From the NCBI RefSeq assembly GCF_013106755.1, contig NZ_WHPF01000010.1:1-64000 (forward strand): a stretch of DNA of 64,000 nucleotides, given 5' to 3'. The DNA comes from Limnovirga soli. GTDB lineage: Bacteria > Bacteroidota > Bacteroidia > Chitinophagales > Chitinophagaceae. Positions 1-9,287 of this stretch are shown here, piece by piece. Position numbers and translations under genes: made by a program. Below the pieces are notes generated by a model that searched no databases, was not told where the DNA came from, and saw only the letters and a program-made list of their open reading frames with translations. Positions within the stretch are counted from its first letter, which is position 1. Every line of letters begins with the position of its first letter.

Positions 1-1
1 T

Positions 2-1096
2 AACAGTGCTGCTGACAGCAAATTAAATATCGCTGATACAGCTGCAATGTTAAGCGCATATGCCACCACGCAAGGCCTGATTGATTCGCTAACCATATTA
101 AAGGATAGCCTTCAATTAAAATTAAACATTGCCGATACAGCTGCCATGCTTAGCGCTTACGCTAAATTAAACAGCGATATAACAGGAAATGCTGCTAATG
201 TTACAGGAATAGTAGATATTGCAAATGGTGGTACCGGCTCTTCCACAAAAAGCTTCGTTGACCTTTCTACTGGTCAAAGTATTGCTGGTTTAAAAACTTT
301 TGACACAACTATTCTGGTTAATTCCATTACCATTGGTACAGGGCCAGGCAATATTAGTACCAATACAGTTATAGGCAACGGTGCTTTAAATGCGAATACA
401 ACCGGCGGTGAAAATGTAGCAACCGGATTTGGCACACTCAGCAATAATACACAAGGTAGTTCTAACACAGCTGCTGGTGTACAAACTATGTATTTCAATT
501 TAACAGGTGAACATAATACCGCATTTGGCCGGGATGCATTAAGATTCAATGCAGCAGGTAGCAATAATATTGCGATTGGTTCACAATCCGGTATTCATTA
601 TGATGGCGTAGGTGCTAACCAGGTTACCAGTATTAACAACGCCGTAATTATTGGATATGATGCCGGCCCCAAAAACAATAACGATAGCAATGAAATTGTA
701 ATTGGACATAATGCAGTAGGTAATGGGTCCAATACCATCCAATTGGGTAACAGTAACATAACTGATGTAAAAACCTCCGGCACCCTTACAGCTGCTGGTG
801 TTAAAACGCCAACAGGTACTTCGGCTCAGTTTTTAAAAGCCGATGGAAGCATTGATAGCAATAGTTATCTGGTTCGTGAGGTAGCAGATGAGTTTAGTGC
901 AACCGCTGCACAAACGAGTTTTACACTAACACAAAAACCCTCTGCAACCAGTAAGGTTAAAATGTATATTAATGGTATTAGAATAAGCAATACAGCCTAT
1001 AGTGTGGTAGATGATGTGTTAACGTATAATCCGGCAAATAATGGCTCGTATGCTTTAAGTGTGGCCGATAGAATTCAGTTTGACTATTATTATTAA
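2..1096 (+). CDS. Fibre/adhesin-like repeat protein, 3' part
   Basis: The reading frame is open from base 2, so the first ATG at 47 is internal and the true start lies before the window. The visible part begins with two near copies of a short coiled-type repeat (KLNIADTAAMLSAYA, encoded near 26-70 and 122-166). A glycine/asparagine-rich stretch follows, with a period of about 20-24 residues and motifs such as NTAFGRDALRFN, GFGTLSNNT and NNIAIGS. This resembles the heads of trimeric adhesins and the beta-roll regions of phage-tail-like fibres. The last ~75 residues (FSATAAQTSFTLTQKPS onward) resemble a small C-terminal beta domain. No autotransporter anchor or T9SS signal is visible. The role is probably a secreted or surface fibre; the substrate is unknown. 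No phage structural genes lie beside it. Confidence 0.7.
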   Translation, partial: NSAADSKLNIADTAAMLSAYATTQGLIDSLTILKDSLQLKLNIADTAAMLSAYAKLNSDITGNAANVTGIVDIANGGTGSSTKSFVDLSTGQSIAGLKTFDTTILVNSITIGTGPGNISTNTVIGNGALNANTTGGENVATGFGTLSNNTQGSSNTAAGVQTMYFNLTGEHNTAFGRDALRFNAAGSNNIAIGSQSGIHYDGVGANQVTSINNAVIIGYDAGPKNNNDSNEIVIGHNAVGNGSNTIQLGNSNITDVKTSGTLTAAGVKTPTGTSAQFLKADGSIDSNSYLVREVADEFSATAAQTSFTLTQKPSATSKVKMYINGIRISNTAYSVVDDVLTYNPANNGSYALSVADRIQFDYYY

Positions 1097-1104
1097 TAAA
1101 AATT

Positions 1105-1290
1105 ATTAACCAGGCAATAGCATAAATAAGCAGCTTTACTTGCGTCGCACACTTGTACAACAGAATATAGTGCAGCAATGGAGTACATAAAAATAAGGAT
1201 ACAAAATAGGCAAATCCCAATTAGTAACCAACCGATGAAAGGATTGCGACGCAAGTAAAGCTGCCATAATTGCTACTGCCGGTATTAAAA
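1105..1290. repeat. GCGTCGCA element 1, paired inverted halves
   Basis: The left core is at 1138-1158 and the right core at 1242-1255. The two halves form a long imperfect inverted repeat. It includes an almost uninterrupted 18-base arm (AGCTTTACTTGCGTCGCA and its complement) and outer boxes ACCAGGCA (left) and TGCCGGTATTAAAA (right). The right core is of the GGATTGCGACGCAAG type. The element fills the gap between the fibre-like gene and the first Ig-like gene. The whole family is described in the findings. Confidence 0.9.
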
Positions 1291-1354
1291 GAATAGAAAT
1301 GGTAACATAAAATAATAAGTACAATTGTATAAACTTAATTACTACCTACGCTAA

Positions 1355-3130
1355 ATGAAAACAATTATGAAACTTCTCTTTACTATAACACTGTTAATTG
1401 GTCTGCAAATATGCACCAGCGGGCAATCAGTTACACTTTCTACTCCAAGCAGCAGCAGCACTCAGGTAGACAATGCAGTAGTAAGTTATACAGTAAGCGA
1501 CCCGGCAGGAACAGCACAACAAATACAGATAGTGTTTACACTAACAGGAGGCTATAATTATAATTTAAATGGTTCCAAGGTGTTTACATTAACCATAAAA
1601 ACCCCTGTCAATGGATCTAACACATTTACACTAAAACCAACTGACCCAACCAATGCGGCGAATCCCTATACTGCTTCCCCGGCAACAGCTATGCCCGAAG
1701 GTATTTATAGCGCCTTTTGCCAATATGTAAGGCCAGTATCAGCAGGTGGTACCACATTAAAATCTACCACCAGAACCAATATATTAATTGACGTGCAAAC
1801 TTTGCCAGCAGTAATTACATTTCCAGCTAATAATGCAGTAGTAAAAAGCCCATTTATAATAAGGGATAGTGTAAATGAAACTTATTTATCGGGCAGCAAA
1901 AGCTTAACTTTTGTTGGTACAATAACCAATACCTTAACGCTTGCCAACAGCAAACCAAAAGATACCTTGACTATCAATACCAGTAATATAACAGCTGGGG
2001 GCAATATAGTATCGGCAACTTCCTCAACACTACCAGATGGCACTTATAATATGACACTTTCTTATCAGGATAGATTTTCTCATAGTGCCACTACCTCTAC
2101 CAAAACTATTACCATTGATAATACAACATCAGCGCCCAGAATTGATACTCCATTAAACGGAACAACTGTAAATCAATTCCTGAATTTGAAGTTTACCTTA
2201 CCAGAAAAAGATTCTGCACAGACCATGAAACTGGTGTTTAATAAATCAGGCACAAGAGATTCGCTTATTTTAAGAAATGCAGTGGTAGGTAGTAACAATT
2301 TTACTTTAAATACTAAAAACTTTACTGCTTCTTCCTATGTACTTTCTGCAAGTAGTAATAGTATAGATACAGGCAACTATAATATTGAATTATATTATAA
2401 AGATACACTTGGTAATGCCCTTGCAGGAGATACCGCATATAATATTTACATTGATAATTTTACGGCAATACCAATTTTAACGGCACCGGTAAGCAATGTA
2501 GCTATTAAAGGTGCTGACAGTTTTAATGTTGCTTTTACCTTGCCCGAAAAGCCATTGGCAAATTCAGTAAAGCTGTTGTTTAGCAAAACAGGCACTACCT
2601 GTACCACCACTTTAAATACCAGTGTAGCCGGTGCTGATTCTTTAACCATATATGCGGGTAATATTGCTTTATCATCTAAAGTTGCCGCCACCAATTGTGC
2701 CTCCTTAGAGGATGGCACATACACCCTAACATTGCAATACCAGGACTCTGTGGGTAATACAGTTACCAGTTCCGCTGGCATAACAATACTAGTAGATAGC
2801 AGAACAGCAAAACCTGTTTTGATATTACCTGGAGACAGCTCTACCATTTCCAATACATTGGCCCTATCCTTTACATTGCCCGAAAATGCATTAAACAACA
2901 GGGTAAGTCTTAAACTAAGAGGTTGTAGTGATGTAGACATCATTTTGGAAACAGCTGGCAGTGGTTTACAAACTTTTAGTTTAAATAAAAATGACCTTAA
3001 CAATAGTCCGGGGGTAATTAGCAGTACCCAAAATAGCATTGCTGCAGGCACCTATACCCTTTTACTAGGCTATCAGGATGAGCATGGGAATAGTTTTATT
3101 TATACGGCACAAACAGGAATTATATTTTAA
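1355..3130 (+). CDS. Secreted Ig-like repeat protein, paralogue 1
   Basis: This 591-residue protein starts with a signal peptide (MKTIMKLLFTITLLIGLQI, cleavage likely near CTSGQS). The rest is four to five tandem beta-sandwich-like repeats of about 110-120 residues. Each contains a variant of 'P-x-L-x-x-P', 'F-T-L-P-E-K/N', 'LxDGTYxxxLxYQDxxGN' and a closing 'I-x-I-D/V-D' strand. That pattern fits Ig-like or cadherin-like surface proteins. Enzymatic motifs are absent, and so is a recognisable T9SS C-terminal signal: the protein ends abruptly after the last strand. It is followed 60 bases later by a paralogue that carries extra C-terminal residues. The function is unknown; adhesion or a structural surface role is the inference. 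Confidence 0.8.
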   Translation: MKTIMKLLFTITLLIGLQICTSGQSVTLSTPSSSSTQVDNAVVSYTVSDPAGTAQQIQIVFTLTGGYNYNLNGSKVFTLTIKTPVNGSNTFTLKPTDPTNAANPYTASPATAMPEGIYSAFCQYVRPVSAGGTTLKSTTRTNILIDVQTLPAVITFPANNAVVKSPFIIRDSVNETYLSGSKSLTFVGTITNTLTLANSKPKDTLTINTSNITAGGNIVSATSSTLPDGTYNMTLSYQDRFSHSATTSTKTITIDNTTSAPRIDTPLNGTTVNQFLNLKFTLPEKDSAQTMKLVFNKSGTRDSLILRNAVVGSNNFTLNTKNFTASSYVLSASSNSIDTGNYNIELYYKDTLGNALAGDTAYNIYIDNFTAIPILTAPVSNVAIKGADSFNVAFTLPEKPLANSVKLLFSKTGTTCTTTLNTSVAGADSLTIYAGNIALSSKVAATNCASLEDGTYTLTLQYQDSVGNTVTSSAGITILVDSRTAKPVLILPGDSSTISNTLALSFTLPENALNNRVSLKLRGCSDVDIILETAGSGLQTFSLNKNDLNNSPGVISSTQNSIAAGTYTLLLGYQDEHGNSFIYTAQTGIIF

Positions 3131-3190
3131 AAGCTTCCTGATTTAGCTAAATAAAAACATCGGTAAATACAACAATGTCAATAAAATAAC

Positions 3191-5389
3191 ATGAACCTAA
3201 TAACTAAATATACTTATCCATTTTTTTACCCTTTTACCCAACAGGTTAAAGCAAAAAAAATGTTGATTAGCCTGCTATTGTTAGTTGTGTTGCAATTAAC
3301 CACAAGGGGTCAATCGGTTACACTTTCTAGTCCGGCCAGCAGCAGTACGAATGTAACTACAGTATCAACACTTTTTACTATTAGCGACCCTGTAGGTACA
3401 CCTCAGCAAATACAGGTGGTGTATACATTAACGGGTGGTTATTATTATAACGCAAATAGCCCCCAGGTGTTTACCCTAACAATGACATCCACTAGCCCTT
3501 CACCAGGCTCATTTACAGTAAGGCCAACAGATCCTACCAATTCATCCAATACCTATACTGCTTCGCCAACAACAGCCATGCCCGAAGGTTTATATAGCGT
3601 TTACTGCCAATATGTAAGGCCGGCAGCAGCTGGTGGCACCACTTTAAGATCTACCACCAGAACCAATGTATATATTGATACCAAAACCTTGCCCCCGGCC
3701 ATTTTATTTCCTGCAAACAACTTAACTGTAAAAAGCCCTTTTGTAATAAGGGATAGTGTAGCTGAAACATATTTAAGCGGCAGTAAAAGCCTAACTTTTG
3801 TAGGCCCAATAACCAATACATTAACACTTGCTGATAGTAAACCAAAAGATACATTAACTATTAACACCAGCAATATATCAGCGGCAGGGAATATAGTATC
3901 TGCTACTTCTTCTACACTTCCTGATGGAACCTATACCATGATACTTTCCTATCAGGACAGGTTTTCCAATTCTGCTGCTTCAGCTACACAAACCATCACC
4001 ATTGACAATACCACATTAGCACCCAGGATTGATACGCCATTAAACGGTACAACAGTAAATCAATTCCTGGATTTCAAATTTAATTTACCAGAAAAAGACT
4101 CTGCACAAACCATGAAACTGGTGTTTAATAAATCTGGCTCAAGAGATTCGCTTATTTTAAGAAATTCAGTGGTAGGTAGTAACAATTTTACTTTAAATAC
4201 TAAAAACTTTACTGCTTCTTCCTATGTACTTTCTGCCAGTAATAATAGCATAGATACAGGCAACTATAATATTGAATTATATTATAAAGATACACTTGGC
4301 AATACCCTTGCAGGAGATACCGCATATAATATTTACATTGATAATTTTACGGCAATACCAATTTTAACAGCACCTGTAAGCAATCTAGCTATTAAAGGTG
4401 CCGACAGTTTTAATGTAGCTTTTACTTTGCCTGAAAAGCCATTGGCAAATTCAGTAAAGCTGGTGTTTAGCAAAACCGGCACTTCCTGTACCACCACTTT
4501 AAATACCAGTGCAGCAGGCGCTGATTCTTTAACCATTCATGCAGATAATATTGCTTTGTCCCCCAAAGTAGCCGCCACCAATTGCGCTTCCTTAGAGGAT
4601 GGCACATACACGTTAACATTACAATTCCAGGATTCTGTGGGTAATACAGTTGCCAGTTCTACGGGCATAACCTTATTAGTAGACGGGAACACAGCCGAGC
4701 CAACACTAATTCTACCAGGCGACAGCAGCGTTAATAATGGCATGATAGATCTTTCATTTACACTACCTGAAAATGCTTTAAACAATACAGCAAGCCTTAC
4801 ATTCGCAGGATGCACCAGCGTACAAGTAAATCTTTTAACCAGTGGCTCCGGTTTACAAACCTTTCAATTAAACGGAAATAATATATCCCAAACGCCTGGG
4901 CTTTTATCGAGTTCATTAAGCACCATCCCCAATGGTACTTATTCTTTATTTTTAACCTATTCTGATATTTTTGGCAATCCTGCTGCCAGGGTATTGCAAA
5001 CCAACATTACAGTAACAGGTGTACTGCCGCCACCAAGCATCACCACAGAAAATATTATTCCGAATTGTAATGATACCACGGCCGATCTAAGTACCGGCAT
5101 TACCAGCGATACAACCGGATTAACCATCGATTATTACAGCGATTCTTCCCTTACCAGCCCCGTAATCAATCCGGTAACAACAGCAGGTACCTATTTTATT
5201 AATGTAACCAATATAAATGGACTCAGTGCTTCGTCAAGTATTACCGTTGATGTATTTACCACTTGTCCGGAAGCTATTAGCATTTCAGGGCAATCCACCA
5301 ATTCAAAAGCTAAATACCTGAATAAGAACGGAGCTGTAGGTACAAAACATGCAGTAAACAAATATGGGCAAATCATTACAATACCCTAA
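3191..5389 (+). CDS. Secreted Ig-like repeat protein, paralogue 2
   Basis: This is a 732-residue tandem paralogue of the upstream gene. The longest frame starts at 3191, but the ATG at 3260 gives a signal peptide matching the paralogue (MLISLLLLVVLQLTTRGQS), so 3260 may be the real start. The repeats align with paralogue 1 from end to end. Compared with paralogue 1 it has a modified fifth repeat and about 130 additional residues. These include a further Ig-like segment (from about PPPSITTENI) and a Lys/Asn-rich tail ending in GQIITIP. It contains paired cysteines (CNDTT, FTTCPEA) but no catalytic motif or clear T9SS domain. Sequence identity with paralogue 1 is patchy, as described in the findings. 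A strong terminator follows. Confidence 0.8.
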   Translation: MNLITKYTYPFFYPFTQQVKAKKMLISLLLLVVLQLTTRGQSVTLSSPASSSTNVTTVSTLFTISDPVGTPQQIQVVYTLTGGYYYNANSPQVFTLTMTSTSPSPGSFTVRPTDPTNSSNTYTASPTTAMPEGLYSVYCQYVRPAAAGGTTLRSTTRTNVYIDTKTLPPAILFPANNLTVKSPFVIRDSVAETYLSGSKSLTFVGPITNTLTLADSKPKDTLTINTSNISAAGNIVSATSSTLPDGTYTMILSYQDRFSNSAASATQTITIDNTTLAPRIDTPLNGTTVNQFLDFKFNLPEKDSAQTMKLVFNKSGSRDSLILRNSVVGSNNFTLNTKNFTASSYVLSASNNSIDTGNYNIELYYKDTLGNTLAGDTAYNIYIDNFTAIPILTAPVSNLAIKGADSFNVAFTLPEKPLANSVKLVFSKTGTSCTTTLNTSAAGADSLTIHADNIALSPKVAATNCASLEDGTYTLTLQFQDSVGNTVASSTGITLLVDGNTAEPTLILPGDSSVNNGMIDLSFTLPENALNNTASLTFAGCTSVQVNLLTSGSGLQTFQLNGNNISQTPGLLSSSLSTIPNGTYSLFLTYSDIFGNPAARVLQTNITVTGVLPPPSITTENIIPNCNDTTADLSTGITSDTTGLTIDYYSDSSLTSPVINPVTTAGTYFINVTNINGLSASSSITVDVFTTCPEAISISGQSTNSKAKYLNKNGAVGTKHAVNKYGQIITIP

Positions 5390-5416
5390 TTAGCAGGTTT
5401 TACAATGGTTTTAAAA

Positions 5417-5454
5417 AAATGCGGCAGGCCAAAAATGGCTTGCCGCATTTTTAT
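5417..5454 (+). terminator. Rho-independent terminator after Ig-like paralogue 2
   Basis: A stem of about 12 pairs (ATGCGGCAGGCC with GGCTTGCCGCAT, one G-T pair) with an AAAAAT loop is followed by a T-rich run. It lies 28 bases after the stop codon. A-runs on its other side could let it work on both strands. Confidence 0.85.
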
Positions 5455-5703
5455 TTAACAGGCCGTAGATAATAAAACAGCAAAAGCAGAAAACAATTCA
5501 GTCAAAACTTTTGCTTACCTCAAACCACTTCAAATGCGCTAATAACTACAATTTCAATTAAACCTAAAACTTTGTAGCTACTAGCGCCTCAAAAAAGCCT
5601 ACCTTTAGCCAAATCTGCAGAAGTAATTCAAATTTTTTCCTCAGATCCGCATCTACTTTATCATGCTGCGCATACAGCATATTCCATCATTTAATAACAA
5701 AAC
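5455..5703. other. Gap before the cold-shock gene
   Basis: Apart from the terminator just before it, this gap holds nothing I can name. It is AT-rich, has no copy of the GCGTCGCA element, and presumably contains the promoter of the following gene. Confidence 0.4.
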
Positions 5704-6147
5704 ATGGCAGAAACCTGGAACAAAAAAGAAAGAGAAAAGAAAAAACAACAAAGCAAAAAAGAAAAAGCTGAAAGAAAGCAGGAACGTAAAGAGAATGCCA
5801 AAAACACCAGCCTTGATGATATGCTGGCCTATGTTGACGAAAATGGCAACCTCTCTTCTACCCCTCCTGATCCGCGGAAGATGAAGAAGATTAAACTGGA
5901 AGACATAGAAATTGGTGTGCCCAAGCATCAGGAACAAGATCCTTCAGAACTTATCAGAAAAGGAACAGTTACCTTCTTTAACGAATCTAAAGGCTACGGC
6001 TTTATTAAAGACCACGAATCGCAACAAAGCATTTTCGTGCACATCAATGCGCTTAAACAAGCCATTCAGGAAAATAGTAAAGTAAGCTTCGAAATTGAAA
6101 TGGGGCCCAAAGGTGCTAATGCCATAAATGTAGAACTGGCATCTTAG
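5704..6147 (+). CDS. Cold-shock-domain protein with charged N-terminal extension
   Basis: The protein has 147 residues. Residues ~82-147 form a cold-shock domain with both RNA-binding motifs recognisable (RNP1-like KGYGFIKD and RNP2-like SIFVHI). It ends in NAINVEL, as usual for CspA-type proteins. Residues 1-50 are extremely Lys/Glu-rich (KEREKKKQQSKKEKAERK) and probably helical or disordered. An acidic linker follows. A free CspA is only about 65-70 residues, so this is an extended form; from memory such forms occur in Bacteroidota. The likely role is single-stranded RNA/DNA binding in the cytoplasm, perhaps as an RNA chaperone. The extension may tether it to RNA or ribosomes (inference). 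Confidence 0.85.
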   Translation: MAETWNKKEREKKKQQSKKEKAERKQERKENAKNTSLDDMLAYVDENGNLSSTPPDPRKMKKIKLEDIEIGVPKHQEQDPSELIRKGTVTFFNESKGYGFIKDHESQQSIFVHINALKQAIQENSKVSFEIEMGPKGANAINVELAS

Positions 6148-6213
6148 TTCTTCATATCCTTACTGCCTTAACTTTTTGCAATACTCCCCTATTAAAACTG
6201 GTAGGAGGAGCTT

Positions 6214-6286
6214 ATGAGCCCGGCAATTGCACTACTATAAAGCCCCGCTTGCGTCGCACTCTTGTACACCTGGTTTGCTATTCAGC
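6214..6286. repeat. GCGTCGCA element 2, single half
   Basis: The outer box GAGCCCGGC is at 6216-6224 and the core CTTGCGTCGCACTCTTGTAC at 6248-6267. No second half is recognisable before the cbpA-like gene. It occupies the 332-base gap between the cold-shock gene and cbpA, which otherwise shows only AT-rich sequence and the presumed cbpA promoter. Confidence 0.9.
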
Positions 6287-6479
6287 AACAACGCACTTAG
6301 TCTAAAAAACATACTTAACAATATAAAGCAATTACAATAACCTTGATGGTCTTACCACCACAGGGTTCTCTGTAATAGCCGTAACCCTAACAAACTAAAC
6401 ATTGCTTCAAATAAAAATTTTGCTGGCATAAAACTATTGCAGCAAACTTTCTAACCTCAGAAAAGCACAAAAAACGCAT

Positions 6480-7361
6480 ATGGAATTTATTGACTACTAT
6501 ACCATCCTGGGCATTCCTAAAAACGCCGCCGCCGATGATATCAAAAAGGCCTATCGCAAACTGGCCCGCAAACTTCACCCCGATCTTAATCCTAACGATA
6601 AGGAAGCACACCAGAAATTTCAACAAATCAACGAAGCCAACGAAGTGCTAAGCGACCCCGAAAAAAGAAAAAAATACGACCAATATGGTAAAGACTGGGA
6701 ACATGCAGATGCATTTGAACAGCAACGCCAATCTGCACAAAACAGGCAGCAATATGCCGGCAGCCAGCAATTCGCCGGCAACGAAAATGGCGATTTCTCT
6801 GATTTTTTTGAAACCATATTTGGCAGCGGCAGCCGCAGTAAACCACCCAAATACAGGGGGCAGGATTATAATGCGTCCCTAAACCTTAGCCTTGCCGAAG
6901 CCATGCAAACGCACCAGCAAACCATAACCGTAAATGGCAAAAACATACGCATTACCATACCAGCCGGCATTGAAGACGGCCAAATGATAAAACTAAAAGG
7001 CCATGGTGCACCCGGTGCAAATGGCGGCCCCGCCGGTGATTTATTTATCAGCTTTTCAATTGCCCAACACCCGGTATTTAAACGCAGCAGCAACGATTTG
7101 TTTGCCACTATCCCCATAGACCTTTATACAGCTATACTTGGCGGTGAAACAACCATTGAAACCCTTACCGGGAAAATAAAATTAAAAGTGCAGCCCGAAA
7201 CACAAAACGGCACCAAAATAAGGCTAAAAGGAAAAGGCTTTCCCCTATATAAAAAAGAGGGCGAAACAGGCGACTTGTATATTACCTATGAAGTAAAATT
7301 ACCTGTGAACTTAACTGAAGAACAGAAAGCACTTTTTACCACTTTATCAACACTTAAATAG
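6480..7361 (+). CDS. cbpA: CbpA-type DnaJ co-chaperone
   Basis: This 293-residue protein has an N-terminal J domain (residues ~4-68) with the HPD motif at 33-35. A Gly/Gln-rich linker follows, containing [10 protein letters not shown]. Residues ~125-290 are the two-part DnaJ C-terminal substrate-binding domain. The CxxCxGxG zinc-finger repeats of true DnaJ are absent, which marks it as class II, the CbpA type. It should stimulate DnaK ATPase activity and deliver unfolded clients. The next gene, 8 bases downstream, encodes a CbpM-like modulator, which supports the CbpA assignment. Confidence 0.9.
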   Translation: MEFIDYYTILGIPKNAAADDIKKAYRKLARKLHPDLNPNDKEAHQKFQQINEANEVLSDPEKRKKYDQYGKDWEHADAFEQQRQSAQNRQQYAGSQQFAGNENGDFSDFFETIFGSGSRSKPPKYRGQDYNASLNLSLAEAMQTHQQTITVNGKNIRITIPAGIEDGQMIKLKGHGAPGANGGPAGDLFISFSIAQHPVFKRSSNDLFATIPIDLYTAILGGETTIETLTGKIKLKVQPETQNGTKIRLKGKGFPLYKKEGETGDLYITYEVKLPVNLTEEQKALFTTLSTLK

Positions 7362-7369
7362 CTTTTTGT

Positions 7370-7666
7370 ATGCAAACAGAAGAAATGATACCCGCCACTG
7401 AGTTTTGTATCCACCATAACATTGAGCTATCGTTTATTTATGCTTTACAGCAATCAGGCTTAATAGAAATTACCCGGGTGGAAGAAAATGTGTATTTACC
7501 TATTAGTCAGCTGCGTGAAATAGAAAAGCTGGCCTGCTTTTATTATGAAATGGATATAAACCTGGAAGGCCTGGAAACCATCAACCACTTACTGCAAAAA
7601 ATAACTTACATGCAGCAGCAGATTACTGTATTAACCCATAACCTTGGCCGTTATGAAAATGAATAA
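7370..7666 (+). CDS. cbpM: CbpM-like chaperone modulator
   Basis: This is a 98-residue protein. It fits the MerR-HTH-like CbpM fold: an N-terminal helix pair with FCIHHNIELSFIYALQQSGLIEI, a YLPISQLREIEKLACFYYE segment, and a C-terminal helix (ETINHLLQKITYMQQQITVL). In the known family CbpM binds the J domain of CbpA and inhibits its co-chaperone and DNA-binding activities. Its position only 8 bases after cbpA implies co-transcription and a dedicated partner. The assignment rests on length, context and the overall pattern. Confidence 0.8.
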   Translation: MQTEEMIPATEFCIHHNIELSFIYALQQSGLIEITRVEENVYLPISQLREIEKLACFYYEMDINLEGLETINHLLQKITYMQQQITVLTHNLGRYENE

Positions 7667-7682
7667 ATACCTTGCCTTTTAT

Positions 7683-7759
7683 TGCTGCATATAGCGGTAT
7701 AGTACAAGAGTGCGACGCAAGTAATGCCTGCCATAATATTTATTGCAGGGCTAAATAAA
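7683..7759. repeat. GCGTCGCA element 3, single half (reverse)
   Basis: The core GTACAAGAGTGCGACGCAAG is at 7702-7721, preceded by GCTGCAT and followed by the outer box TGCAGGGCTAAATAAA. It lies between the cbpM-like gene and the sugar kinase gene. Confidence 0.9.
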
Positions 7760-7797
7760 TAAGTATTTGCCCTATTTTCACCGTAAATCTGTTTTGC

Positions 7798-9267
7798 ATG
7801 TCTTGTATTATTGCCATCGATTTAGGAACTACCCATAGTAAAGCGCTGGTGCTGAATGAAAAGGCAACCGTACTGCATCATTTTAAATTGCCCGTAACAT
7901 CGATGCAATTACTGCAAGGGCAACACCAACAGGAAGCCGCTGATATTTTTGAACAAGTACTTGAATTACTAACCCAATGTTTACAGGCAGTGCCGGCTGA
8001 TAACATTTGTTGCATTTGTTTTAGCGCCGCTATGCATAGTCTGTTGGCGGTTGATGAAAATGGCCAGGCACTTACCATGGCATATACCTGGGCCGACACG
8101 CAAAGTAAAGCCGTTGCAAACAGGTTGCGTCAAAACGATGTAGCCAAAAATGTGTATGAAATAACAGGCACGCCACTGCATGCAATGAGTCCGCTGGTAA
8201 AAATAATTTGGCTTAAAGAAACACAGCCTGAAATGTTCAATGCAGCATATAAATTCATCTCCATAAAAGAATATGTGCTATGGCAGTTGGTTGGAAAATA
8301 TATTGTTGATGAAGGCATTGCCTCTGCCACCGGTTTATATGATGCCGGTAATAAACAATGGAGTTCAGCTGCCTTAGCACTTGCCGGTATTGATACAGAT
8401 AGATTATCTGAGGTGGTAAGTACATTTCATATAGAAAAGTTGCAGCTGGCCTTTATGCAAAGGTTAGGTTTGCAAAATACAATTCCGGTAGTTATAGGTG
8501 GTAACGACGGATGCCTGGCCAATTTAGGTTGCGGTGCACTTAATGCTACAGCAGCAGCACTAACCATTGGTACCAGCGGGGCTATAAGGGTTACCATACC
8601 TGCCGCTACACTGCCTCCACCTTTACATGGATTATTCAGGTATGTACTTACCGATGCATTGCAGGTAACCGGCGGCCCCATTAATAATGGTGGTATTGTT
8701 TTACAATGGTTTGCCAAGAATTTCATGAATGGTGAAATACAATCTGCGGCCGACTTTGAGGCATTAATGCAATTGGCATCAACAGCACCTGCAGGTAGTG
8801 ATGGTCTATTATTTTTGCCTTATTTACTAGGCGAAAGAGCACCTGTTTGGGACGAAACTGCACAGGGTATGTTTTATGGCATTACCCTACAACATACAAA
8901 AGCACATTTTGCCAGGGCGGTAATTGAAGGTATTAGTTTTGCACTGCTACAAATATTAACGGCCATCGAAAAAAACAATAGCACTGTAACAAAAATATTT
9001 ACCAGCGGCATGGCCACACAAAGCAATTGGTGGATGCAATTACTGGCCGATATGTTTGGCAAAACCGTTGTACTAAGCGATTCCACTGATGCCTCTGCCT
9101 TAGGCGCAGCATTTATTGCCATGTATGCAATGCAAATGATTCCAGCCATTGAACAGGTAAATGAGTTTATTACCATTTCAAAGCAATTTGAGCCAAATTC
9201 AATTAACCATGCTACCTATCAGGAATTATTTAAACAATATTGCACCTTATATCAGCGAATGCAATAG
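7798..9267 (+). CDS. FGGY-family carbohydrate kinase, probably gluconokinase
   Basis: At 489 residues this has the usual FGGY length. The N-terminal phosphate-binding motif (AIDLGTTHSKALV, residues ~5-17), a middle region with GGNDGCLANLGCG and TIGTSGAIR, and the C-terminal ATP-binding lobe (GMATQSNWWMQLLADMFG) are all visible. The stretch AMHSLLAVDENGQALTMAYT with TWAD resembles FGGY gluconokinases more than xylulokinases, but the substrate is not proven by sequence alone. The reaction would be ATP-dependent phosphorylation of gluconate or a similar sugar acid in the cytoplasm. It is convergent with the HupE-like gene, only 20 bases away. No dedicated transporter or dehydratase gene is next to it. 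Confidence 0.8.
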   Translation: MSCIIAIDLGTTHSKALVLNEKATVLHHFKLPVTSMQLLQGQHQQEAADIFEQVLELLTQCLQAVPADNICCICFSAAMHSLLAVDENGQALTMAYTWADTQSKAVANRLRQNDVAKNVYEITGTPLHAMSPLVKIIWLKETQPEMFNAAYKFISIKEYVLWQLVGKYIVDEGIASATGLYDAGNKQWSSAALALAGIDTDRLSEVVSTFHIEKLQLAFMQRLGLQNTIPVVIGGNDGCLANLGCGALNATAAALTIGTSGAIRVTIPAATLPPPLHGLFRYVLTDALQVTGGPINNGGIVLQWFAKNFMNGEIQSAADFEALMQLASTAPAGSDGLLFLPYLLGERAPVWDETAQGMFYGITLQHTKAHFARAVIEGISFALLQILTAIEKNNSTVTKIFTSGMATQSNWWMQLLADMFGKTVVLSDSTDASALGAAFIAMYAMQMIPAIEQVNEFITISKQFEPNSINHATYQELFKQYCTLYQRMQ

Positions 9268-9287
9268 GCAATAAATACCGTGGCAAT

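Noticed and set aside
2-1096. Prophage remnant
   Set aside because: Only the fibre-like repeat protein is suggestive. No capsid, terminase, integrase or lysis gene is near it, and the neighbours are chromosomal-type genes.
978-1324. Small minus-strand reading frames across element 1
   Set aside because: They run through the non-coding inverted repeat and the end of the fibre-like gene and have no protein-like features.
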